A stretch of DNA of 64,000 nt from CAWIXB01 sp963839955 (GTDB taxonomy: Bacteria; Actinomycetota; Actinomycetes; JACCUZ01), in assembly GCA_963839955.1 (NCBI GenBank), contig CAWIXB010000001.1, forward strand, positions 372,001-436,000. Reading direction: 5' to 3'. The position numbers and the translations under genes are program-made. Position 1 is the stretch's first letter, and each line of letters starts with the position of its first letter. Positions 16,026 through 24,105 of the stretch are shown here, one piece after another. The notes under the pieces were generated by a model that worked only from the letters and a program-made list of their open reading frames with translations, was not told the DNA's origin and made no database searches.

Positions 16026-16498
16026 GGTGCGGCTCCGTCGGGTGGCTGCGGTCGCGTGCCCGGCACCCATCGAGGCACGCGACGGCAGTAGTCCTCGAAG
16101 TCCGCACCGAACCGTTCGGTGAGCCGTCGTTCGTCCGCGCGGGCACGCGCCCGGAACCACGGCACCAGCGCCGTCGCCGACGCGAGTGCCAGCGTCGACC
16201 GGGTCGCCAGGGTCAGGCCGCCGACGAACACGAGGTGACCGAGGTACATCGGGTTGCGGGTCAGTCCGTAGGGGCCGTCGGTCACCAGGCGCTCGGGCAT
16301 GCCCTGCGACATCCCGGGCGGGCCGCCGGCGCGCGGCAGCCGGTAGGAGCCGGTCAGCCGGTACTGCAGGTAGCCGGCCGCCGCGACCGGAAGCCACGCG
16401 AGTCTCACCGGACGCCGGCGGACGAGCTGCTCCGCGGCGACCGCCAACGGGATCAGCACGAACGTCCGCGTCGACGTGGAACGCAGTGTCGGTCTCAA
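16022..16498 (-). CDS. isoprenylcysteine carboxyl methyltransferase-like membrane protein
   Basis: A 158-residue protein with three or four hydrophobic segments and the C-terminal signature of the ICMT/PEMT-like methyltransferases (GPYGLTRNPMYLGHL at about 75-89, then ERFGADFEDYCRRVPRW near the end). These bind S-adenosylmethionine at the membrane; bacterial substrates are mostly unknown. A paralog of the same type lies at 41930-42400. The only usable start is TTG 16498, which falls inside a run of 17-bp tandem repeats that reaches the end of the upstream MFS gene, so the exact N terminus is uncertain. Confidence 0.75.
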   Translation of the reverse strand: MRPTLRSTSTRTFVLIPLAVAAEQLVRRRPVRLAWLPVAAAGYLQYRLTGSYRLPRAGGPPGMSQGMPERLVTDGPYGLTRNPMYLGHLVFVGGLTLATRSTLALASATALVPWFRARARADERRLTERFGADFEDYCRRVPRWVPGTRPQPPDGAAP

Positions 16499-16560
16499 CG
16501 CAGTGCCGGTCTCAACGCGGTGTCGGTCTCAAGGCGGCGTCGGTCTCATTGCCGGTCTCC
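16482..16560. repeat. 17-bp tandem repeat across an MFS/methyltransferase junction
   Basis: Units of CGCAGTGTCGGTCTCAA are repeated head to tail at 16482-16498, 16499-16515, 16516-16532, then a 16-bp variant at 16533-16548 and a partial one (TTGCCGGTCTCC). On the coding (minus) strand each full unit begins TTGAGACCG, so every unit supplies a TTG. The array covers the end of the MFS gene, the gap and the first codons of the methyltransferase gene. Because 17 is not a multiple of three, copy-number change would shift which TTG is in frame. Confidence 0.85.
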
Positions 16561-17736
16561 AGCGGGGACCGGGGAGGCGTGCTGTGCGGCTGGCCGACGG
16601 CGTACGGCGAGCACCGGCAGAGTGATGAGTGCGCCTGCCAGCGTCATGGCCGCCGTGAGCGGGATCACGACGATGAGGCCTGCCACGCCGAGGGGTGCGA
16701 CGAAGAGCGCACCGGCGCGCCACGTCCCGGTGACCGCGATCGCCTCACCGCGCTCCTCGGGGTGCACTGCCTCGGTCGCGACCGCCGGTCCGACGGTCTG
16801 CAGTGCCCCGGCGCCCAGACCGGACAGCGCGAGCGCGACGGCGGCGAGCGGCGCGGACCCCGCGACCGCGGCGACCGCCGCCGTACCCAGACCGGTGGCG
16901 AGTGTTCCGGCGGCGAAGGCCCGCCATGCGCCTTCCCGGGTCACCCGTCCGACCACGCCGGCTCCGACCACCGAGGCCGCGTTGGCCACAGACACCAGGG
17001 CGCCGATGCTGGTGGACGACTGGCCGGCATGTTGCAGGGCGACCGGGACGTAGGAGCCGACCAGGCCGCGCCAGGCGCCGGCCGTGACGCCCGCCCAGCA
17101 ACCGGCAGCGACGCCCGGCCGTCGCCAGAACCGGCCGGGCGGTCGGTCGGTTGGCCGCGTGAAGGGCGGCAGCCGGTCGAGCAGGAAGCTGATCGGCACA
17201 GTGAGGGCGGCGGCGGCCGTGGCCACGAGCAGCGTGAGGGCGTTGCCGCTCTCCAGCAGGAATCCGGCTACCACCGGCCCGGCGAGCAAACCGATCGACG
17301 AGACGAAGTTGACCATCGCGAGGGCGGAGACGGACGACCCCGAACCGCGCACCACATGGGTCTGGCTGCCGGTCCAGAAGAGGCCGCGGGCTGCACCCTG
17401 GACCAGCTCGGCAACCACGAACACAGCAAGCGCCGTGCTGAAGACGAGGACGCCGCTGGAGATCGCCAGCAGCACGGCGGCGACGGTGACGAGGGTGCGG
17501 TCCGGCACGTGGCGCATCACCAGCGCGAGCACCGAGCGGGTGGACATCTGCGAGATCGCGCTGACCGCGGTCAGCACGCCGACCTGCACACCGGAGTAAC
17601 CGGCGTCGAGCGCGATGAGAGGGAACGCCACCGTCGCCACACCGAGGGCGAAGGAGTAGGACATGGCGCCCGTCGCGACGGCCGGGAGGTCGAACCGGCC
17701 GCGATGAGCGGGCGCCGCCGCGGGGACCGGAGTCAC
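16546..17736 (-). CDS. MFS transporter (exporter-like)
   Basis: A 396-residue major facilitator with about 11-12 hydrophobic segments. It is shorter and different in sequence from the two DHA3-like carriers of this island (SYSFALGVATVAFPLIALDAG in segment 1, ARGLFWTGSQTHVVRGSG mid-protein). The start is uncertain: GTG 17736 is the most upstream plausible codon after the bicupin stop (17775), with no clear ribosome-binding site. It is transcribed with the bicupin before it and the methyltransferase and isochorismatase-like genes after it. Cargo unknown; a carrier for the island's aromatic substrate or product is a fair inference. Confidence 0.8.
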   Translation of the reverse strand: MTPVPAAAPAHRGRFDLPAVATGAMSYSFALGVATVAFPLIALDAGYSGVQVGVLTAVSAISQMSTRSVLALVMRHVPDRTLVTVAAVLLAISSGVLVFSTALAVFVVAELVQGAARGLFWTGSQTHVVRGSGSSVSALAMVNFVSSIGLLAGPVVAGFLLESGNALTLLVATAAAALTVPISFLLDRLPPFTRPTDRPPGRFWRRPGVAAGCWAGVTAGAWRGLVGSYVPVALQHAGQSSTSIGALVSVANAASVVGAGVVGRVTREGAWRAFAAGTLATGLGTAAVAAVAGSAPLAAVALALSGLGAGALQTVGPAVATEAVHPEERGEAIAVTGTWRAGALFVAPLGVAGLIVVIPLTAAMTLAGALITLPVLAVRRRPAAQHASPVPAGDRQ

Positions 17737-17774
17737 CGCGGCAGCGGCCGTCGTACGAACATTGCCACCAGGTG

Positions 17775-18806
17775 TCAGCGCCCGCTCGTTGCCAGCGCCT
17801 CCACGTCCACCGCGGAGGTCTCGGGTGCTGCCTCGAAATAGTGCACGTTGTCGTAGCCGAGGTGCTTGAAGATGCGGTTCTGTGCGGACAGCAGGCGCAG
17901 CGGGGACCCGTCGGCCGCGAAGTGCTGCACCACGGTGTTCTGCGGCACGTAGAGCGTGTCGCCCTTCTTGACCTCGTGGCGGGTCGGCTCCTTGGCGATG
18001 CGCGCGTAGTACTTCTCCGCGATCTCCTCCTGCACCTCCCAGTGCAGCGAGTAGCCCTCGCCCTCGAGCACGTAGAGGACCTCGTCGGCCATCTTCCAGT
18101 GCTTGCCGGAACGGCTGCCCTCCGGAATGGCCAGCTCGAACACGTCGACGGCGAACTGGCGCAGATCGGTGCGCTCCGGCCCGTTGAGCACGCGGACCCG
18201 CCCGAGCGGCGTGTCGGTCCACACGGTGTCCTCGGGCGTCACGACCTTCTTCCGGTCGAGTACGCCGGGGGTCCAGATGCTCGACCAGTCCTCGCGCGGG
18301 CCGAACTCGTCCTCGCGCTCGATCGGGCCGCTGCGGCCCTGCTGGATCAGGCCCATGAACATCCAGGTGCACTTGGCCTTGATGACGAGCGCGACGGCCT
18401 TCTCGTCGTAGGGGTTGAAGTGGCGGTGCACGGAGTCGGTGTGCACGAAGGCCAGGTCGCCGGCCTTCCAGTCGTAGCGCTTGTCGTCGTGGATCTCGTA
18501 GCCCGCGCCCTCGAGGATGTAGAAGGCCGCCTCGTTCTGGTGACCGTGGCCGTGGTTGGAGCTGTTCGGGGGCAGCTCGACGAAGTGCACCTGCAGCGTC
18601 TGCGTGAGGAAGTCCTCGTCGCCGGGGCCGATGCGCCACCAGGTGCGCGACTTCTCGCTGTCGCCCGAGTGGCCGACCTTGGCGTCGTCGACGACGACCG
18701 AGTCATCGCGCACTCGCGGAGTGGCGAGCTGGGCGGCGCGGAACTGCCCGAGGCCGTAGGACTCCGACGTCAGTCCGCGGACGAACACGCGACCCTTCTT
18801 GCCCAT
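17775..18806 (-). CDS. bicupin protein with a degenerate second metal site
   Basis: A 343-residue two-domain cupin. The first domain has a His-rich motif NHGHGHQNEAAF (His85/87/89, Glu92) and later HRH (127-129), typical of a metal site. In the second domain the equivalent of motif 1 is GKHWKMADEVLYVLEG, keeping one His and the Glu but losing the second His, so that half is probably structural. The length fits ring-cleaving gentisate-type dioxygenases. GAGGAAG precedes ATG 18806. It is the first gene of the minus-strand operon that continues to the MFS, methyltransferase and isochorismatase-like genes, and is divergent from pcaF across operator site 5. Confidence 0.83.
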   Translation of the reverse strand: MGKKGRVFVRGLTSESYGLGQFRAAQLATPRVRDDSVVVDDAKVGHSGDSEKSRTWWRIGPGDEDFLTQTLQVHFVELPPNSSNHGHGHQNEAAFYILEGAGYEIHDDKRYDWKAGDLAFVHTDSVHRHFNPYDEKAVALVIKAKCTWMFMGLIQQGRSGPIEREDEFGPREDWSSIWTPGVLDRKKVVTPEDTVWTDTPLGRVRVLNGPERTDLRQFAVDVFELAIPEGSRSGKHWKMADEVLYVLEGEGYSLHWEVQEEIAEKYYARIAKEPTRHEVKKGDTLYVPQNTVVQHFAADGSPLRLLSAQNRIFKHLGYDNVHYFEAAPETSAVDVEALATSGR

Positions 18807-18937
18807 GAGCTTCCTCTCTGTCGTGACGATCTCGGTCGGTCATGGGGGTCCTTCGGCCCGCCCTGGAGGCGGCTCGTAGGTGGAAGCGGGGCACAATGTC
18901 CTCTTCCCCAGTCCGTCCCGTGTCCATATTTCTCAGT

Positions 18938-18950
18938 ATGGTTATACCAT
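18938..18950. promoter_or_regulatory. GntR/FadR-type operator, site 5
   Basis: ATGGT-TAT-ACCAT, perfect five-base arms, between the divergent bicupin (start 18806) and pcaF (start 18981) genes; a further half site GGACCAT follows at 18952-18958. Being 31 bp before the pcaF start it could control the pca operon directly. Confidence 0.7.
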
Positions 18951-18980
18951 TGGACCATCTCCCTGTCACGGAGCCGCCAC

Positions 18981-20162
18981 GTGCCAAGCGAAGTGTTCGT
19001 CCTCGACGCCGTACGCACGCCGATCGGGCGGCACGGGGGCGCCCTCGCGCACGTCCGGCCCGACGACCTCGCCGCTCGCGTGGTCGGGGAGGTGGTGCGC
19101 CGCTCGCCTCGGCTCGACCCGGCCACCATCGACGACGTCTTCCTCGGTGACGCCAACGGAGCCGGCGAGGACAACCGTGACGTCGCCCGGATGGCCGTGC
19201 TCCTCGCCGGCCTGCCGCGGTCGGTGCCGGGGGTGACGGTCAACCGGCTGTGCGGATCTGGGCTCGAGGCGGTCATCGCCGGCAGCCGGGCGGTGCAGAC
19301 GGGCGACGCCTCGCTGGTGGTCGCCGGTGGTGTCGAGTCGATGTCCCGCGCGCCGTGGGTGCTGCCGAAGCCCGACCGGCCGTTTCCTCGCGCGCACGAG
19401 ACGCTGCACTCGACGACGCTGGGCTGGCGACTGGTCAACCCACGGATGCCGCAGGAGGTGACGGCCTCGCTGGGGGAGGGCGCGGAGGTCCTCGCCGACC
19501 GCTACGCCATCAGTCGTGAGGAGCAGGACGAGTTCGCCCTTCGCAGCCACCGACAAGCGGCCGCGGCGTGGGCGGCCGGGACCTACGCCGACGAGGTCGT
19601 CCACGTCGAGGACGCCGACCTGGCCATCGACGAGTCGATCCGTGCAGACGCGAGCCTGGCCGGCCTGGCCCGCCTCTCGCCGGTGTTCCGCACCGACGGC
19701 ACCGTCACCGCCGGCAACTCCTCACCGCTGAACGACGGTGCCGCGGCGCTGCTCGTCGGTGACTCCGAGGCCGCGAAGCGTGCCGGGCAGGAGCCGCTGG
19801 CGCGCATCGCTGGTCGCGCCGTGACGGCGGTGGAGCCCGCGCTGTTCGGCATCGGCCCGGTGGAGGCGGCCCGGCTCGCGCTGAAGCGCGCGGGAATCGG
19901 CTGGGCAGACCTGAGTGTCGTCGAGCTGAACGAGGCGTTCGCGGCGCAGTCGCTCGCGTGCCTGCGCGAGTGGCCCGACCTCGACCCCGACATCGTCAAC
20001 CCCCACGGAGGAGCCATCGCCATCGGACACCCGTTGGGCTGCTCGGGTGCGCGCATCCTGGGCAGCCTGGCCCACGAGCTGCGCCGCCGGGGCGGAGGCT
20101 GGGGGATGGCCGCGATCTGCATCGGTGTCGGGCAGGGCCTGGCCGTCGTGCTCGAAGCCTGA
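18981..20162 (+). CDS. pcaF: beta-ketoadipyl-CoA thiolase
   Basis: A 393-residue type I thiolase. The acyl-accepting Cys91 is in NRLCGSGLEAV, the catalytic His in AIAIGHPLGCSGAR (about 354-367), and the second Cys in CIGVGQGLA (about 381). Thiolases of this group split beta-ketoadipyl-CoA into succinyl-CoA and acetyl-CoA, the last step of the pathway. The assignment over a generic acetyl-CoA acetyltransferase rests mainly on its place as first gene of a pcaF-H-G-B-D-C operon. Start GTG 18981 fits the family N terminus (SEVFVLDAVRTPIG). The CoA-transferase pair pcaIJ that should act before it is not in the window. Confidence 0.9.
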   Translation: MPSEVFVLDAVRTPIGRHGGALAHVRPDDLAARVVGEVVRRSPRLDPATIDDVFLGDANGAGEDNRDVARMAVLLAGLPRSVPGVTVNRLCGSGLEAVIAGSRAVQTGDASLVVAGGVESMSRAPWVLPKPDRPFPRAHETLHSTTLGWRLVNPRMPQEVTASLGEGAEVLADRYAISREEQDEFALRSHRQAAAAWAAGTYADEVVHVEDADLAIDESIRADASLAGLARLSPVFRTDGTVTAGNSSPLNDGAAALLVGDSEAAKRAGQEPLARIAGRAVTAVEPALFGIGPVEAARLALKRAGIGWADLSVVELNEAFAAQSLACLREWPDLDPDIVNPHGGAIAIGHPLGCSGARILGSLAHELRRRGGGWGMAAICIGVGQGLAVVLEA

Positions 20163-20173
20163 GGAGTGACGAG

Positions 20174-20884
20174 TTGCCGACTTATCGACCTGACCCCGAG
20201 GGCACCCACCCTCCGTACGACCACTCGTCGTACCACTCGACGACGTGGCGCGCCCCGACCCAGAAGCTCACCGCTCTGCCGCAGACGCTGACCGAGATCA
20301 CCGGGCCGTTGCTCGGCGAGGGTCGCGTCGGTGAGCTCGACCACGACCTGACCCGTCAGCACGCCGGTGAGCCGCTGGGCGAGCGCATCGTGGTGACCGG
20401 CCGGGTGCTCGACGGTGACGGACGCCCGGTGCCCGACAGCCTCGTCGAGCTGTGGCAGGCCAACGCCGGGGGTCGCTATGCACACGACGGCGACCGTCAC
20501 CCGGCCCCGCACGACCCCAACTTCACCGGCGTCGGGCGCGCGCTGACCGATGCCGACGGCACCTACCGGTTCGTCACCGTCAAGCCGGGCGCCTACCCCT
20601 GGCGCAACCACGACAACGCCTGGCGCCCCGCGCACCTGCACTTCTCCTTGTTCGGCCGCTCGTTCACGCAGCGGCTCATCACCCAGATGTACTTTCCCGG
20701 CGACCCTCTCTTCGACCAGGACCCGATCTTCAACTCGGTGCCCGACCCGCGCGCCCGCGAGCGACTCATCTCCACGTTCGACCTGGGGACGACGGTGCCG
20801 GAGTGGGCGCTCGGCTACCGGTTCGACATCGTGCTCCGCGGGCGGGACGAGACGCCGATGGAGTCCGAGGAGGATGACGACTGA
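20174..20884 (+). CDS. pcaH: protocatechuate 3,4-dioxygenase beta subunit
   Basis: A 236-residue intradiol dioxygenase subunit that, with PcaG, cleaves protocatechuate to beta-carboxy-cis,cis-muconate. All four Fe(III) ligands are visible: Tyr102 (GRYAHDGD), Tyr141 (GAYPWRNH), and His154 and His156 (RPAHLHFSLFG). Their spacing (39, 13, 2) equals that of the well-studied Pseudomonas enzyme. TTG 20174 is chosen because GAGGAG lies seven bases upstream and the family N terminus follows. The stop overlaps the pcaG start by one base (TGATG). Confidence 0.95.
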   Translation: MPTYRPDPEGTHPPYDHSSYHSTTWRAPTQKLTALPQTLTEITGPLLGEGRVGELDHDLTRQHAGEPLGERIVVTGRVLDGDGRPVPDSLVELWQANAGGRYAHDGDRHPAPHDPNFTGVGRALTDADGTYRFVTVKPGAYPWRNHDNAWRPAHLHFSLFGRSFTQRLITQMYFPGDPLFDQDPIFNSVPDPRARERLISTFDLGTTVPEWALGYRFDIVLRGRDETPMESEEDDD

Positions 20885-21429
20885 TGCCGGCATCGACGCC
20901 CTCGCAGACCGTCGGCCCGTTCTTCTCGCACGCGTTGCCGTGGCCCGACGGGCCGTTGGTGTGTGCGCCCGGCACGCCCGACGAGGTGCGGGTGTGGGTG
21001 CGCGTGTACGACGGGCAGGGTGAGCCCGTCACCGACGGCCTGCTCGAGACATGGCAGGCCGACGCCGACGGGCACTTCGCACATCCCGCCGACGACGCCG
21101 GCAGCTCCTTTCGCGGGTTCGGTCGCAGCACCGCCGGCGACGACGGCCGACACGAGATCTGCACGGTGAAACCCGGGCGGGTTTCGGGGCCCAGTGGCGA
21201 TCTCCAGGCCCCGCACCTGGACGTCTCGCTGTTCGCGCGGGGTCTCCTGCAGCGCGTGGTCACCCGGATGTACTTCGCCGACGAGGCCGCAGCCAACGCC
21301 GAGGACCCGGTGCTGCAGTCGCTGGACGAGTCCCGCCGCGAGACACTGCTCGCGCGTCCGGTCGAGGGCGGCTACGAGTTCGACATCTACCTGCAAGGGC
21401 CCGATGAGACAGTCTTCTTCGCCGTCTGA
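20884..21429 (+). CDS. pcaG: protocatechuate 3,4-dioxygenase alpha subunit
   Basis: A 181-residue alpha subunit. It has the PSQTVGPFFSHALPW N-terminal stretch typical of PcaG and the same dioxygenase fold as PcaH, but, as expected for this subunit, it lacks the iron-binding His pair (QAPHLDVSLFARG in place of PAHLHFSLFG). It forms the active heteromer with PcaH. The start overlaps the pcaH stop by one base and its 3' end overlaps pcaB by 26 bp, so translation of the three is probably coupled. Confidence 0.95.
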   Translation: MPASTPSQTVGPFFSHALPWPDGPLVCAPGTPDEVRVWVRVYDGQGEPVTDGLLETWQADADGHFAHPADDAGSSFRGFGRSTAGDDGRHEICTVKPGRVSGPSGDLQAPHLDVSLFARGLLQRVVTRMYFADEAAANAEDPVLQSLDESRRETLLARPVEGGYEFDIYLQGPDETVFFAV

Positions 21430-22798
21430 GGGCCTCTTCGACGGCATCTTCGGCCGCGGCCCGGCCTCCGCCGAGGCGACCGATGTCGCGTGGCTGCAGG
21501 CGATGCTTGACGTCGAGTCGGCCCTGGCGCGGGCGCTCGCTCTGGCCGGGCTGCTTCCCGGGGCGAGTGCCGAGGCCATCGCCGCGTGCGGCACGGCAGA
21601 CCGTTACGACATCGCGGAGATCGGTCGCGCAGCCGCCAGCTCGGGCAACCCGGTGATCCCGGTCGTCGCGGCGCTGACCGCAGCCGTTCGCGGCGAGGCC
21701 GGTGACGAGGTCGCTGGCCAGGTGCACCGGGGTGCGACCAGTCAGGACGTGCTCGACACCGCGACGATGCTGATGGCGAAGCGTGTTTTGGAGCCATTGC
21801 TCGCCGACCTCGCCGTTGCCGCTGATCGGTGCGCGGCGCTCGCCGTCGAGCACACCGACGTACTCCTGCAGGGCCGCACGCTCATGCAGCCCGCGTTGCC
21901 GACGACGTTCGGTCTCAAGGCGGCGGGCTGGCTGACGTCGATCGACCGCGCGCGCGTGCAACTCGCCTGGTTGCGCGAGCAGATACTGGCGGTGCAGCTC
22001 GGCGGTGCGGCCGGCACCCTTGCCTCGCTGGCCGGTGACGGTCCTGCTGTCGTCGGCCACTTCGCGACACTTCTCGGTCTCGCCGAGCCGGTGCTGCCCT
22101 GGCACTCCGACCGCACTCGTGTCGTCGACCTGTGCGGGGCACTGGCCGTCTCAGCCGGTGTGCTCGCGAAGGTCGGCCGGGACGTGGTGCTGATGTCCCA
22201 GGCCGAGGTCGCCGAGGTGCGGGAGGGCGGTAGCCCGGGACGTGGCGGGTCGTCGACGATGCCGCACAAGCGCAACCCCGTCGCGTCCGTCACCCTCGTC
22301 GCCTGCGGGCAGCGGGCACCGGGGCTCCTCGCCACCGTCGTGGGAGCGATGGCGCAGGAGCACGAGCGCGCCGCCGGGGGATGGCAGGCCGAGTGGGAGG
22401 CGGTGCGCGACCTGCTCCGGCTCGCGGGCGCGAGTGCTGCGTGGGGGCGGGACCTGCTCGAAGGACTCGAGATCGACGCCGAGCGGATGCGCGCCAACCT
22501 CGACCGGGCGGGCGGTTTTCCGATGGCTGAGAACGTCACCACCGCACTCACGGCGACGCTTGGCCGGGCCGAGGCGCACCAGCTCGTCGAGGACACCTGC
22601 CGCGCCGCGATTGCCGACGGCCGGTCGCTGCGTGACGCACTGCTGGCCGAGCCGCGGGTCGCGTCGACGCTAGGGGCTGACGGCATCGACCGCGCTCTGG
22701 ATCCCGCTGGCTCGGTGGCGGCGGTGCCCGAGCTGGTGCGGCGCGCGCTCGATGCACATGAGTCGGTCACCGTGATCCTCGCCCGGGCCGCGCGCTGA
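21404..22798 (+). CDS. pcaB: 3-carboxy-cis,cis-muconate cycloisomerase
   Basis: A 464-residue member of the fumarase/aspartase superfamily, with the signature SSTMPHKRNP at about 283-292 and an N-terminal HRGATSQDVLDTA block (about 108-120) that provides the catalytic His region. It lactonises beta-carboxy-muconate to gamma-carboxymuconolactone. ATG 21404 lies inside pcaG behind an AAGGG; later starts would remove conserved sequence (FGRGPASAEATDVAWLQAML). The stop overlaps the pcaD start (TGATG). Confidence 0.93.
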   Translation: MRQSSSPSEGLFDGIFGRGPASAEATDVAWLQAMLDVESALARALALAGLLPGASAEAIAACGTADRYDIAEIGRAAASSGNPVIPVVAALTAAVRGEAGDEVAGQVHRGATSQDVLDTATMLMAKRVLEPLLADLAVAADRCAALAVEHTDVLLQGRTLMQPALPTTFGLKAAGWLTSIDRARVQLAWLREQILAVQLGGAAGTLASLAGDGPAVVGHFATLLGLAEPVLPWHSDRTRVVDLCGALAVSAGVLAKVGRDVVLMSQAEVAEVREGGSPGRGGSSTMPHKRNPVASVTLVACGQRAPGLLATVVGAMAQEHERAAGGWQAEWEAVRDLLRLAGASAAWGRDLLEGLEIDAERMRANLDRAGGFPMAENVTTALTATLGRAEAHQLVEDTCRAAIADGRSLRDALLAEPRVASTLGADGIDRALDPAGSVAAVPELVRRALDAHESVTVILARAAR

Positions 22799-23598
22799 TG
22801 ACTGTCGCGCTCGCGTACCGCGTCGACGGGCCCGACTCCGGGCCGCCGGTTGTGCTGTCGAACTCTTTGGGCACCACGTGGGCCATGTGGGATGCACAGG
22901 TTCCTGCTCTCGTGCGCGCGAACCGGGTGGTGCGCTACGACCACCGCGGGCACGGCGCGTCGCCGGTCCCACCCGGTCCTTACGACATTGCTGACTTTGG
23001 CGCCGACGTCGTCGCACTCCTCGACCGGCTCGACATCGAGCGCACGTCGTTCGTGGGTCTCTCGCTCGGCGGCATGGTGGGCATGTGGGTGGCCGCGCAC
23101 CACCCAGACCGCATCGAGCGGCTGGTGCTGATCTGCACGTCGGCGAGACCCGGCGCACCCGATGCGTGGGCGCAACGCGCCGCGCTCGTCGACGACGGCG
23201 GCACGGCAGCCGTCGCCGAGTCCGTGGTCGCGCGGTGGTTCACCCCGGCGTTCGCGCAGCAGCAACCCGATGTCGTGACGGAGATGACCGCGATGCTCTT
23301 GGCAACGCCGACGGAGGGGTATGCCGCGAGCTGCCGGGCTATCGAGGGGCTGGACTTGCGGGCGGAGTGCGAGCGGATCGCCGTACCTACCCTGGTCGCG
23401 GCGGGTGCGGAGGATCCGGCCATGCCGCCGGCTGAGCACGGGCGCCTCGTCGCAGACCTCGTTCCCGGTGCCCGCTACGTCGAGCTGTCCCCCGCGGCGC
23501 ATCTCGCCAGCGTGGAGCAGGCGTCGGTGGTCACCGAACTCGTGCTGGAACACTTGCGGCCGGCCGAGTCACGAAGCGACGAACGGATGGTGCGATGA
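22798..23598 (+). CDS. pcaD: 3-oxoadipate enol-lactonase
   Basis: A 266-residue alpha/beta hydrolase. The nucleophile Ser89 is in GLSLGGMVGM, with Asp around residue 207 (GAEDPAMPP) and the catalytic His near 236 (SPAAHLASVEQ). The N-terminal SNSLGTTWAMWDAQV is characteristic of PcaD. It hydrolyses beta-ketoadipate enol-lactone to beta-ketoadipate. In some actinobacteria pcaD and pcaC are fused as pcaL; here they are separate frames with a 4-bp ATGA overlap. Confidence 0.93.
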   Translation: MTVALAYRVDGPDSGPPVVLSNSLGTTWAMWDAQVPALVRANRVVRYDHRGHGASPVPPGPYDIADFGADVVALLDRLDIERTSFVGLSLGGMVGMWVAAHHPDRIERLVLICTSARPGAPDAWAQRAALVDDGGTAAVAESVVARWFTPAFAQQQPDVVTEMTAMLLATPTEGYAASCRAIEGLDLRAECERIAVPTLVAAGAEDPAMPPAEHGRLVADLVPGARYVELSPAAHLASVEQASVVTELVLEHLRPAESRSDERMVR

Positions 23599-23978
23599 CG
23601 GACGGTTCGTACGACGAGGGGATGCGCACCCGGCGGGAGGTGCTCGGTGACGCCCATGTCGATCGGGCGATCGCGGGGACCACGGAGTTCGGCAAGCCGT
23701 TCCAGGACCTGATCACCAGCTACGCGTGGGGCGATGTGTGGAGCCGGCCCGGCCTGGACCGGCGTACCCGCAGCTGTCTCACGCTCGCCCTGCTCTCCGC
23801 GCTGCACTGCCACGGCGAGATCCCCATGCACGTGCGGGGTGCGTTGCGCAACGGTGTGACCCCGGACGAGATCTCCGAGGTGCTCCTGCACACCGCGGTC
23901 TACGCGGGTGTGCCTGCGGCGAACGCAGCCTTCGCCATCGCCCAGCAGGTCCTCGACGAGGAGCCTGACCCTTCCTGA
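23595..23978 (+). CDS. pcaC: 4-carboxymuconolactone decarboxylase
   Basis: A 127-residue small helical protein of the carboxymuconolactone decarboxylase family, with the typical GMRTRREVLGDAHVDRA N-terminus and CHGEIPMHVRGALRNGVT core. It converts gamma-carboxymuconolactone to beta-ketoadipate enol-lactone, the step before PcaD. It is the last gene of the pca operon; a strong hairpin follows about 60 bp downstream. Confidence 0.94.
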   Translation: MTDGSYDEGMRTRREVLGDAHVDRAIAGTTEFGKPFQDLITSYAWGDVWSRPGLDRRTRSCLTLALLSALHCHGEIPMHVRGALRNGVTPDEISEVLLHTAVYAGVPAANAAFAIAQQVLDEEPDPS

Positions 23979-24039
23979 GCTCGCAAGCGCCAGCGCTGCC
24001 TACGTTGCCACGTGCAGGCCACGGTTTCCATGTGACTAA

Positions 24040-24059
24040 CCGCTCATGCCGATGAGCGG
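24040..24059 (+). terminator. hairpin after the pca operon
   Basis: CCGCTCAT, loop GCCG, ATGAGCGG: a perfect 8-bp stem with a four-base loop 62 bp after pcaC. No T-tract follows, so it may be a processing or weak terminator structure. Confidence 0.5.
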
Positions 24060-24105
24060 ATGAACCCGAACACGGCCAGCTCGAGAAGCCGCTGGAGAAC
24101 TGAAC

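Noticed and set aside
16546..18639. 697-codon minus-strand frame taken as one protein
   Set aside because: The first part runs in a wrong frame through the bicupin gene. Only 16546-17736 reads as an MFS protein.
20174..23978. Catechol-branch (cat) genes
   Set aside because: The His/Tyr ligand spacing and two-subunit organisation identify protocatechuate 3,4-dioxygenase, not catechol 1,2-dioxygenase.
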